Assembly: GCF_000002875.2 (NCBI RefSeq) | Contig: NC_009412.2 | Location: 447,001-511,000 of the forward strand | Length of the DNA: 64,000 nucleotides | Direction: 5' to 3' | Origin: Leishmania infantum JPCM5 | Lineage: Eukaryota > Euglenozoa > Kinetoplastea > Trypanosomatida > Trypanosomatidae | Shown: positions 10,454 through 20,297 of the stretch, piece by piece | Position numbering within the stretch: position 1 is the first letter of the stretch | How the letters are laid out: each line of letters begins with the position of its first letter | Position numbers and translations under genes: made by a program | Notes under the pieces: generated by a model | Database searches by the model: none | What the model was told of the DNA's origin: nothing | The model's input: only the letters and a program-made list of their open reading frames with translations

Positions 10454-10502
10454 GTACAGCAAAACCTCCATCGCCGTGTGCTCTCCATCCTGCCACAGTA
10501 CG

Positions 10503-12029
10503 ATGAAATCGATCAGCACGACGGTACAGCTGTACATCAAGTGCTCGCACTTGTTGGACAAGGATACAACCTCAAAGTCCGATCCGTACGTTACTGTGTT
10601 CGACACCACGGATGGCGGCAAAGTCTGCGTGGGACGCACCGAAGTAATCAAGAATAATCTCAATCCTGAGTTCCATACGTGCATTTCTGTGACCTACTTC
10701 TTCGAAATTCGCCAGATCATGCGCGTCGAGGTGTGGGACAGCGACAAGGACAAGCCCGATGATCTGCTAGGCGTTGCGGAGTTCGCGTTGGGGCGTCTGC
10801 TGTCATCGCGTGGCTCCACGCTGACGCTCAGCCTCGGCGGCAAGAGCACCGTGACGCTGACTGCGTCGTATGTCGGGTCGCAGCGCGGCACCATTGGCGT
10901 GACTTTCCGCGGCCGCAGCCTAAAGAAGATGGACCTGTTCGGCAAGTCCGACCCGTACTTCGTTCTGAGCCGCCTTCTGCCCAGCGGCCAGCGGGTCACC
11001 GTCTACAAGAGCGAAGTGGTCAAGAACACGCTAAACCCGCAGTGGAGGCCGACGCGGACGATCGACCTGGTGGAGCTGTGCGGTGGCGACTTTGTCTCCC
11101 CGTGCATCCACTTCGAGTGCTTCGACCAAGACCCCGGTGAGGACGAGTCGATAGGGAGTTTTGTGATCACTGGTGTGGAGCTGCTGGCTGCGTCTGGGAA
11201 GGAATTCGAGCTGGTGGTGGAGAGGAAGGGGAAGCGGAAGTCGCACGGGTTTATCGCGGTGACCCGGTGCGACTACGTGAGGAGCTACGACTTTCTCGAG
11301 TACTTGCAAGCTGGCATGGCGCTTAACATCGCCTTCTCAATCGACTTTACCGGCTCGAACGGACCGCCAAGCGACCCGCGCTCGCTGCACTTCTACAACC
11401 CGCACCACCCGAATAGCTACATCCGAGCCATGCTGGCTGTGAGCACGGTTGTGCAGGAGTACGACAGCGACCGAATGTTTCCCGTGTACGGGTTCGGCGC
11501 GGTGGCGCCCTTCACGAACGGCACGAGCCACTTCTTCCCGCTGAGCGGCAACCCCTCGAACGCGTACCTGAATGGCATGCAGGCGGTCGTGGACACCTAC
11601 GCCGGGCTACTGCCCACGCTCCAGTTCAGCGGGCCGACGAACTTTGCGCCGACGATCCGGACGATCACTGACGGAGCGCGGCGGATGCGCGGCGTGTACA
11701 CGATCCTGCTGATTCTGACGGACGGCACGATCACCGATATGCACGATACGATCGACGCTATTGTTGCCGCCGACGACGCGCCGCTGTCGATTGTGATCAT
11801 CGGCGTTGGCCGCGCCGACTTCAGCGCGATGGTGCAGCTGGACGGAGATGGTGGCGTTCTTCGAGATCGCAGCAACCGACCAGCGCGTCGCGACTTGGTG
11901 CAGTTTGTGTCGTTCAGTGAGTTTGAGGGGAAGAACCCTGCAATGCTTGCAGCCGCGGTGTTGCTGGAGATTCCGAAGCAGGTGGAGATGTGGGGGCGCA
12001 TCGTGCACGCTACCCCGGGTCACTTCTAA
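10503..12029 (+). CDS. Copine (C2-C2-vWA protein)
   Basis: A 508-residue protein with the whole copine layout. C2A (about 5-120) has the calcium-loop motifs KSDPYV and WDSDKD. C2B (about 125-250) has KSDPYF and FDQDPGEDES. A C-terminal copine/von Willebrand A domain (about 270-500) carries a metal-ion-dependent adhesion motif, IDFTGSNG. Copines are cytosolic proteins that move to membranes when calcium rises and bind partner proteins through the vWA domain. The acidic loop residues of both C2 domains look intact, so calcium-dependent lipid binding is expected. The length fits the family (about 530-550). The start at 10503 follows the predicted splice acceptor. The frame extends upstream to 10422 only through pyrimidine-tract sequence. 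Confidence 0.92.
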   Translation: MKSISTTVQLYIKCSHLLDKDTTSKSDPYVTVFDTTDGGKVCVGRTEVIKNNLNPEFHTCISVTYFFEIRQIMRVEVWDSDKDKPDDLLGVAEFALGRLLSSRGSTLTLSLGGKSTVTLTASYVGSQRGTIGVTFRGRSLKKMDLFGKSDPYFVLSRLLPSGQRVTVYKSEVVKNTLNPQWRPTRTIDLVELCGGDFVSPCIHFECFDQDPGEDESIGSFVITGVELLAASGKEFELVVERKGKRKSHGFIAVTRCDYVRSYDFLEYLQAGMALNIAFSIDFTGSNGPPSDPRSLHFYNPHHPNSYIRAMLAVSTVVQEYDSDRMFPVYGFGAVAPFTNGTSHFFPLSGNPSNAYLNGMQAVVDTYAGLLPTLQFSGPTNFAPTIRTITDGARRMRGVYTILLILTDGTITDMHDTIDAIVAADDAPLSIVIIGVGRADFSAMVQLDGDGGVLRDRSNRPARRDLVQFVSFSEFEGKNPAMLAAAVLLEIPKQVEMWGRIVHATPGHF

Positions 12030-13331
12030 AACGTTCCGAGTGCAACTCCCTCTTTTCGTTTTCCGTGTAGCGCACTTCCCTTTTTTTTTCGCATATTTGT
12101 GTTGCTTCTGTTCAGTGTCTCGATATTGTTTTCCTTGAGTCGCCTCCTTCTCTTATCACTGCACCTGCTGGGTTTTCTCTCTCTGCGCGCGCGTGCCTGT
12201 ACCTGCTGCGCGCGTGGCACCTCAGATCTCTGTTCTCTCTACTTTTTTTTGTAGGTGCACTTGTGCATTGGTGTGCCTGTGTGCCTGCGTGCGTGTTGCG
12301 TGCGTGCATGTGCATATATTGGGCTTGTCTTTGTTGCTCATGCCATCGAAAGCGCGGTAACGACAAAACAGGGTTGGGCTCGCTGGGTCGCGAGGGGCGA
12401 ATGCCTGCGCTACCGCAGCTTTTCGAGCCCCAATGGGATGCTGCCTCGGCGCCGGAACGGCGTCGATGTAGTTGTGTGCCGCATGAGGCTCTTTCAGCGT
12501 GAACTCCTTCCGACAGATGGCTGGGCGGCCGTGACGCAGAGTCACTCTATCGTCACCCATGATGCTGCTCCAACTCTGCGAGCCTTTCACTCTGCCCTTT
12601 TTTTTTCTTGGTCCTCTTCTCTCCCCTTTTTTTTGGCTTTTGTGGGAACGACGACACACGACATCGAACCCGCCCATACATGCACGCACACGCCACATCC
12701 CTGCCCCCTTCTCTCCTTATTCCACACCCACGGACATCGGCAGGGTATCTAAGGGTCACGCCGCTCTCAAGTCGCTCTCTCTCCTCCTCCACGCCTTTTT
12801 TTCATCGAACTTCCTCGCCCATACGCCGCCTGATTCCAAACAGAATATCACGTACTGGTCTCCGATCCGTGTGCAAGCGTCTCTCGATCTCGCGCATCGA
12901 CGCTTCGATTTTTCCCTTTTGTTTTTGGTTTTCTGTGTTGTTGTTGTTTGAGGGCGTGTCGCGTTGGCCGCTTATACTGTGCTCCATTAAGCGACGCGTG
13001 AACACCTTCCCCTCCCCCCTCCTCAAGCCAGGCTACGTACCACCAGCACCTGTCTCTGTCTCTCCACCAATTTCGAGACAAGTTGTCTGCCAGGGTCGTA
13101 TATCTGTTGCTCTTCGGTGTTTGCTCACTCGCTCTCTCTCTGGAGTTCCAAGTCTGGAAGGGATCCGGTGGCATCTTTTCTTTGCCTATTTCCTTTTTGA
13201 ACTAGCGCGCGTCTGTGTAGCCTCGCCTCCCTCGGCGCCCCCATCGCTTCGCCGTCGCTTCCCGTTAGCCTTTGCAGTTGCCTTTCTGTGGTTTCTAAAG
13301 GACAACATAAAAGGAACGGAAGCAGGAAAAG
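12030..13331 (+). other. Intergenic region between copine and BiP
   Basis: 1.3 kb without a gene. It is T/C-rich (T-runs at 12082-12090, 12244-12251, 12599-12607, 12627-12634) with TG-rich sequence at 12255-12320. The last part, up to 13300, is CT-rich and probably holds the splice signals for BiP. Confidence 0.6.
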
Positions 13332-15308
13332 ATGACGCGGAAAGACAACCTAACACTCATGGCCGTGTGCCTCGTGTCCGCCATGCTGGTGATGTCGGCT
13401 GCGGCTGCCGCTGATGGCAGCGGCAAGGTGGAGTCGCCGTGCATCGGTGTCGACCTTGGTACGACGTACTCGGTCGCCGGTGTGTGGCAGAAGGGTGAGG
13501 TCCACATCGTCACGAACGAGATGGGTAACCGCATCACCCCGTCTGTGGTCGCCTTCACCGACGCAGAGCGTCTGGTCGGCGATGGCGCGAAGAATCAGCT
13601 GCCGCAGAACCCGGAGAACACCATCTACGCCATCAAGCGTCTCATCGGCCGCAAGTACGCCGACCCCACCGTTCAGAATGACAAGAAGCTGCTCTCGTAC
13701 CACATTGTGGCGGACAAGACTGGCAAGCCGCTCGTGCAAGTGACGGTGAAGGGCCAGCAGAAGCGGTTCACGCCAGAGGAGGTGAGCGCCATGGTGCTGC
13801 AGAAGATGAAGGAGATCTCTGAGACCTTCCTCGGCGAGAAGGTGAAGAACGCCGTCGTGACGGTGCCAGCGTACTTTAATGATGCACAGCGTCAGGCAAC
13901 GAAGGATTCCGGTAAGATCGCCGGCCTTAACGTCGTCCGCATCATCAACGAGCCCACAGCGGCCGCCATAGCGTACGGGCTCAACAAGGCTGGCGAGAAG
14001 AACATCCTGGTCTTCGACCTCGGTGGCGGCACGTTCGATGTGTCCCTGCTGACAATCGACGAGGGTTTCTTCGAGGTGGTCGCGACGAACGGTGATACTC
14101 ACCTCGGTGGTGAGGACTTCGATAACAACATGATGAAGTTTTTTGTGGACGGCCTCAAGCGCAAGCAGAACGTCGACATCTCGAATGACCAGAAGGCCCT
14201 GGCCCGTCTGCGCAAGGCATGCGAGGCTGCGAAGCGTCAGTTGTCGTCCCACCCGGAGGCGCGCGTAGAGGTGGACAGCCTTGTCGAGGGCTACGACTTC
14301 AGCGAGAAGATCACGCGGGCCAAGTTCGAGGAGCTGAACATGGCCCTCTTCAAGAACACGCTGGTGCCCGTGCAGAAGGTGCTGGAGGATGCAAAGCTGA
14401 AGAAGAGTGACATCGACGAGATCGTCCTAGTCGGCGGCTCGACCCGAATTCCGAAGGTGCAGCAGCTCATCAAGGACTTCTTCAGCGGCAAGGAGCCGAA
14501 CAAGGGCATCAACCCCGACGAGGCCGTCGCGTACGGCGCTGCGGTGCAGGCGGCCGTGCTGACGGGCGAGAGCGAGGTGGGCGGCAAGGTCGTGCTGGTC
14601 GATGTGATTCCCTTGTCTCTGGGCATCGAGACCGTCGGCGGAGTCATGACGAAGCTCATCGAGCGCAACACGCAGATTCCTACCAAGAAGAGCCAGATCT
14701 TCTCCACCTATCAGGACAACCAACCCAGCGTGCTGATCCAGGTCTTCGAGGGCGAGCGCGGGATGACGAAGGACAATCGCTTGCTTGGCAAGTTCGACCT
14801 CTCCGGCATCCCGCCGGCGCCGCGCGGCGTGCCGCAGATCGAGGTCGCCTTCGATGTGGACGAGAACAGCATCCTGCAGGTGACGGCTAGCGACAAGTCT
14901 TCTGGAAAGCGGGAGGAGATCACCATCACAAATGACAAGGGCCGCCTCAGCGAGGAGGAGATCGAGCGCATGGTGCGCGAGGCTGCCGAGTTCGAGGATG
15001 AGGACCGCAAGGTGCGCGAACGTGTCGAAGCGAAGAACTCGCTAGAGAGCATCGCGTACTCGCTTCGCAACCAGATCAACGACAAGGACAAGCTTGGTGA
15101 CAAGCTCGCCGCGGACGACAAGAAGGCGATCGAGGAGGCTGTGAAGGATGCCCTCGACTTTGTCGACGAAAACCCCAATGCAGACCGTGAGGAGTTCGAG
15201 GCTGCACGCACGAAGCTGCAGAGTGTGACGAACCCCATCATTCAAAAGGTGTACCAGGGCGCCGCCGGCTCTGGTGCAGAAGAGGCGGACGCGATGGATG
15301 ACTTGTAG
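13332..15308 (+). CDS. BiP: ER luminal Hsp70 chaperone BiP/GRP78
   Basis: A 658-residue Hsp70 of the endoplasmic reticulum. It has a hydrophobic signal peptide (residues 1-27), then the ATPase domain with [13 protein letters not shown] (from about 38) and [12 protein letters not shown] (about 228). The interdomain linker comes at about 424, followed by the substrate-binding domain and a charged lid. It ends in MDDL, the retention signal known for Leishmania BiP in place of KDEL. The protein binds unfolded secretory proteins in an ATP-driven cycle and supports import and quality control in the ER. Length and all phosphate-binding motifs are complete. The ATG at 13332 is the first of the frame, and a later ATG would shorten the signal peptide. 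The very long gene-free stretch downstream may hold a regulatory 3' UTR. Confidence 0.97.
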   Translation: MTRKDNLTLMAVCLVSAMLVMSAAAAADGSGKVESPCIGVDLGTTYSVAGVWQKGEVHIVTNEMGNRITPSVVAFTDAERLVGDGAKNQLPQNPENTIYAIKRLIGRKYADPTVQNDKKLLSYHIVADKTGKPLVQVTVKGQQKRFTPEEVSAMVLQKMKEISETFLGEKVKNAVVTVPAYFNDAQRQATKDSGKIAGLNVVRIINEPTAAAIAYGLNKAGEKNILVFDLGGGTFDVSLLTIDEGFFEVVATNGDTHLGGEDFDNNMMKFFVDGLKRKQNVDISNDQKALARLRKACEAAKRQLSSHPEARVEVDSLVEGYDFSEKITRAKFEELNMALFKNTLVPVQKVLEDAKLKKSDIDEIVLVGGSTRIPKVQQLIKDFFSGKEPNKGINPDEAVAYGAAVQAAVLTGESEVGGKVVLVDVIPLSLGIETVGGVMTKLIERNTQIPTKKSQIFSTYQDNQPSVLIQVFEGERGMTKDNRLLGKFDLSGIPPAPRGVPQIEVAFDVDENSILQVTASDKSSGKREEITITNDKGRLSEEEIERMVREAAEFEDEDRKVRERVEAKNSLESIAYSLRNQINDKDKLGDKLAADDKKAIEEAVKDALDFVDENPNADREEFEAARTKLQSVTNPIIQKVYQGAAGSGAEEADAMDDL

Positions 15309-18300
15309 TCGGCCGCGTGAAAGAAAAACAGGAAAGCGGAGCATACAAGAAGAGCAGAGAGAAGGGGGTGCGACACCGCACGACACCGACGGCACACATA
15401 CATCATGGCATGCTCAGCTTTCACTCTACACGACAAAACAGAGGGTGTCTCCAAACGCCGTCTCGGCACCGAGATACGGAGAGGTGAAGCGAAAAGCCCA
15501 CTCAACGATGGCGGTTCTGTGTTTCTTTGGCAATCGTGTATGTGCGCCTTCGCCGCCGTGGTCGAGATGTGCGCTTCTCCACCACATCCCTCTCCTTTTT
15601 TTCTTTCACTGTTTTGAGCGTCGCCTCTTTCCTTCTCTGTTTGCCGCATTATACCATTGCGGTTGGGTGCGCGCGCGCGTGTGCGTTGCGCCGTCAACTT
15701 TATGGGGTTCTGTGTGAGCTCGTTTTGTGTGTGTCCTTCTCGCTTCTGCTCGTCCTCCTACTCGGCATCATCTCGGTCTGGTGAGCATGTACACACACAC
15801 ACACACATACACGCACACACACGGAGAGAGAGACAGACATCCAAAGGCACACCCGCTGACCTGGAGAAGCCCACTGTGCCGTCATTGCTTTCCTCGTCTC
15901 CCTTCCCTTTCCCTATGCGCTCAGTTTGGTGCCTTGCGCATTGATGTGTGTATATGTGTATGTCGGTGCTTGTGCGTGCGTGTGTGTGCGTGTGTGTGTG
16001 TGCGTGTGTGTGCGCGTTCTTCCGTCAATGAGAAACGTGTGCGCCCTATCCCCTTTGTTCAGTTTCCGTCATCCCTCGTGGTACACGTGCCGCCCCCTGT
16101 CGCGTGCGCTCGCCTGCTCTCTCTCTCTGCCTGTCTGTTTTCTTCTGTTGTTGCTTGCTGCCTTCTTTTGTTTTACCCCACCCTTTTTTTTTCTTCGTTT
16201 GTTTTTTTTTTCGCGCTCAGTGAGTTGCTGCGCGACTCTCTGTGCGTGTGTGCGCCTCTTCTGTGTGCGTGTGTGTCGTCATCTGAGCTTCTTCGCGCTA
16301 CGCAGCGTCCTTTCTCTTGCCACTGTCCCCTCCCCCGTCTGCTCTGAATTCTTTCCACGGCGTTTGAGTGAGCCTGTGAGCATCTCTCACGATGGCACTT
16401 TCGAGCGCACTGCACGTGCGCCGTTCCTCCGTCTCTCGCATCCTTTCTTTGCTGTTTTGCTGCTGTTGCTCTCTCTCTCTCGATGCACTTCGCCAGATGC
16501 CTGACTACGGGCACATTGGTAGGCCGTCAGCTTCCTACCCGTCCACCCCACTTCCTGAAAGTTGCGCGTAAATTCGTGTGCCCTTTTCGCTTCACTGGAC
16601 GATCGTGCTCTCTCTCTGAACCACTGGCCGAGGGTGTACGATGCGCGAGCACCATCGTCTGTGTGGCGTGCGGATGTGGAGGTGGGCGGGGTGGATTGGC
16701 GGCTATGCGAGAGAAGGAAAAAAAAGCAGATGCGATGCGGTGGTGACGGAGGCGGAAGTAGCAGTTATGCTGTTCACTGGCGCGATAAATTAGAAAGCGT
16801 TTTTCAACCTCACCCTTTGCCTGTGCCCAACTATTCGAGTGAGAGAGAGACACGCCCAGGAGTGCTGGATGCTGTCGTTGGTGGACGCTGGTGAAGAGGA
16901 GGAACAAGAGAATTGAAGTGCGGGGGCCGAGAAGAAGGGGCAATATTGTCGACACAGCCAGAAAGGTGATTGTAAGACACATACACGCAATACTCCCCCA
17001 GCCCGCGTTCGGCCCACTCACACACACACACACACACAAACACACAGACACACACAAGCGCAGAGGAGTGGGTACTCTCGAAAACCGAAAAGAAGAGACA
17101 CCTGAAATAGGATGCACCCGGAATCGGCAAAGCCCCCCTTTCCTCCCTTCCTCCCTTCACTCACAGGTTTGCGATTGAAAAAGTCATGCGAGTTGCGAGG
17201 CAGAAGGAAAAAAGGTGCAGGAGACCGACACGACTGTAAGGAAAACATTGGGCTCTAACACGCACACACACACACACACATACACATAGAGAGATGGAAA
17301 GCGGACGAAGTTCGAGGAAACCAGTCTATCGGACCGATCTCCTCCACGCCCTTTTCTTGCCGTTATCGACACGCATGTACGGCGAACCTCTTGCTCTTTC
17401 AGTGGCCTGTCAGACGCACGCCGTTTCACTATGTCTCCGAGTCCCTGTGTTGGTGCGTCTCGTTCTCCTGCGTAGCTGACGTCCCTGTATGCCTTTTTTT
17501 GTTTAAACGCCCTGTGAAGACGCGAAAGCAGAACAAGGGTGGACAGGACGCACACGCATGAATATATATATATATGTGCAAACATAGGCGTATATATGTA
17601 TGGATACACGTCTATATGTTTGTATACATAACCACCAACGAAAATATCAAGAGCCAAAAAAGAGGGAAAAAGAGGAAAATAAAAGAGGAAAACAAGGGAG
17701 AAACAGGAGAGCTCATCTTGTCCGTTGCGGTGTACGTTTACGCATGTCCATGCGCGTATGTATTTACGTGTACGTGTTTTTTTGTGTGTGATGTCTCTCT
17801 CTCTTCATTGATTTATGGTTGGTTGTTGGCGCTTCTTCTTGTTTTTTTTTCTTTTTCGTATTTTGAATGGGCGTCAAAGAGAAAGGGCGGGAAAAAAGGC
17901 AAAAAAAAAGGGGGAAAAAAAGAAATCAAACACCGACACACACACACACACACACACACCGAGACGCACACGCACGTACCGTCACGGACGCGCACACGTA
18001 TACAACCATACGCAAAAAAAAATGAAGTGAAGGCTGTTCCAGATAATGTGAGGGGGGCAAAGCAACAGAAAGCGCACACGCTGAACACATGTACGCCACC
18101 AACAACAATACTGATGGGCTTTTTTTTTGGTTTGTCTGTCTGTGTGTGTGTGTGTGCGATTCTTGTGCCCTTTCTCTTTGTTTCTGTCTTTACGGATGTG
18201 CTGTCCTCCCCCTTCTTGTTTTTTTTTTCCTTTCTTTCGCTCTGCCGGGGAGGTTTCCTTTTCTTCACACACTCATTCATACGCACACAGGTGCGCATTG

Positions 18301-20297
18301 ATGGATTATCTGTTTGTTTTTTATTTTTTTTATTTTGCTGTCAGTTCGTGCTGGTTGCTGTGCAGGCTTGTCTCTTCGACTGTGCCTATATCTCGCCTGC
18401 GTTCTGTTAGGCCGCAAAATCCACACACAAGAGAGTCGAATGCCTTGTGCGCTGTGCAAGAGGCACTCCGTGGCCACATCAGCAGAGAGTAATAGAGAAA
18501 GAAAGCATCGCAGCAGGTGTGGCCGGTATCATGCGTCGATGTGAATCATTCAACTGCGTTGTGTACCGTGTGTGTGTGTCTGTGTGCTTTCTTTCTCCGG
18601 TTTATTTATTTTTTTTTTGGCATTTCTGTGTCTGTTTCACTTTAAAAGTGCGGCACGCGTTTCTTTCGCTTTTTTTTCGATTGAGTCCTTGTCACGGTAA
18701 TTCGTTGTTTTGTCGTTTCTGCGCGGTATTGTGTGTGTGTGTGTGTGTGCCTGCGTCCATGTGCGTTGTTTGTTTGTCTTTGTGTGTGCGCGCGTTTTTC
18801 TTTGGCTGGTCTCCTCGCCCCTTCCTCTCCTTTTCTCTCCTCTCCTGCCCCCCCTCCCCCTTTTCATGGTTGGATCAGTCTTTCATTCAGCAGCGGCGTT
18901 GGTTCCACATTCAAAACGCGTCGTGAACAAGTGCACAAGACGGCAAGGAGACGAAGAAAAGAAGGCGACGTCGTACCTGTGTGAGTCACGGAGTTCCAGC
19001 GCCTTCTACGACGTTAAGCGACGGATACCCAGGAAGGAGGTAGTGCACAACAAAACGAAAGAACTCAGAACAAACCCGCCCCTAGGCTGTATCTCTCTTC
19101 TTTTTCTTAAGTAACCGTGTGCGCTTCTACTCTCTGTCCCTCTTCAGAAGTAGTGATGGTGATGCTGATGAAGGTATCGCCTCACGCCGAATCAGTGCAG
19201 ACGGTAAGGCGCACGCACATCAACATGAGGACAACAAAAATGAACAATGAGCACGCGCGCTTCTTCTTGACTTGAACGAAAAAAAAAGAAGTGATAATTG
19301 TGGTGATGTCACTGCAGGTGACACAAGCGTATTGACTTGAACGGGGACAACACCTACGGAGCGGGAGCCTGAGAAGACCGTCAAGGCGTGTGAAGGCACT
19401 TCGTGCGAGAGAGAGTGAGCTGTCCGTCGAGCCTCCCCCCCTCCCATGTCCCGCGGAACCGCGATCTCTGGCCTCCTGGTGGCCTCCTTCCTCTTCGAAG
19501 GGTGTCTACTTCACACAGAGCTGAGTGCCTGCCCCGCTTGCCTCCAGCAGCGGCTCTCGCATCTTGCTTCCTGCGGCGCAGCCGGCGAATGCTCACTGGC
19601 CTCCCTCCGCGCCTTTACGCTGGTATCTCTGCCGCTCTCTCCCTTCCTGTGGTGGCCGGGCCTTCTTATCGTTGTATCGTCCCCTTTTGCTCGCTCGCTC
19701 AATGGATCACACGCACACGGACGCGAAGGAGGAGTGCACAGTCGTTGGCGCTTGCCTAGTGTGCGAGGTTCGCACCTCATACGCACGCATACATACGCAT
19801 AGATACACCCTTGCGAAACAACGAAACACACATTGACGGGCAGTGGCACTGGTAAGTTATCTTCACACAGGCGCACAAACCACCATCCTCGACGCCCCTT
19901 CCATCCCACCTCAAACCTGGCCCCTCGGCCACCTTTTCCGTTCACCACACACACACACACACACGGTCATATACCCCTGCTTCGCGCTGCTCGTCCACCA
20001 CCACCTCCTTCTCCTCCGTGCGGGCGAGCTCGAGTCTTCTCCTGCGACACCTCGGGGCTACACAGACTTCTCTCCATAAATATATATATATACACGTGGT
20101 GGCGAGCCGCCTTCTCAATCATAAGCATCCCTCAAGCTTCATTCCGCAGTTTCCTTCTCCGTCGCTCTCATTCGCAAGTACCCTGGACGTCGTCCGCTGC
20201 CGGTGCGCACTACTGTCCTTGCCCAGCCGTACTATCTCACTCTTCGCTGCCCTGGAGCGTCCCTGCGTTCTTATTGGTGGATGACGTCTTGTCACGC
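15309..20297 (+). other. 5-kb gene-free, microsatellite-rich region
   Basis: The longest stretch without a convincing gene. It holds CA runs (15790-15822, 17019-17056, 17259-17286, 17936-17959, 19949-19964), TG runs (15971-16014, 18138-18156, 18730-18749), a TA stretch (17560-17640) and many T-runs (16187-16210, 17839-17852, 18219-18228, 18323-18332). A-runs occur at 17890-17930 and a second TA run at 20079-20091. ORFs such as 15926-16504 and 17574-18410 are Cys/Val/Phe-rich translations of these tracts. Long 3' UTR of BiP plus 5' UTR of the next gene is the simplest reading. An unrecognised degenerate retroposon cannot be excluded by eye. Confidence 0.6.
17560..17640. repeat. TA-rich/ATGTATA microsatellite
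   Basis: A (TA)8 run at about 17560-17575 is followed by degenerate TATATGTATGGATA-type repeats to about 17630. It stands out as AT-rich in an otherwise G/C- and T/C-rich region. Confidence 0.7.

Larger units (their letters stand above)
8115..10502 (+). other. 2.4-kb intergenic region before the copine
   Basis: No convincing gene. It holds TG runs (8137-8150 and 8338-8352), a G-run (8892-8901), a G-quadruplex-like tract (9398-9417), a (CGG)n run with a following G-run (9804-9841), and CT-rich tracts including one at 10375-10450. ORFs of 60-300 codons here are Cys/Val/Ser-rich translations of microsatellites and pyrimidine tracts. Confidence 0.6.

Noticed and set aside
13350..14252. 300-residue ORF on the - strand inside BiP
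   Set aside because: It is the exact antisense of a strongly conserved Hsp70 gene. Such shadows follow from G/C-rich third positions, and there is no motif of its own.
15297..15305. BiP seemingly lacking an ER retention signal (no KDEL)
   Set aside because: MDDL is the established retention tetrapeptide of Leishmania BiP, so this is normal.
17574..18410. 278-residue + strand ORF with hydrophobic segments
   Set aside because: The apparent membrane segments come from T-runs and TG repeats (Phe, Val, Cys), and the rest from CA repeats (His, Thr). It has no family motif.
19833..20297. 155-residue N-terminal extension of the 784-residue protein
   Set aside because: It is encoded by CA and TA repeats and pyrimidine tracts, and the ATG at 20298 is a better start.
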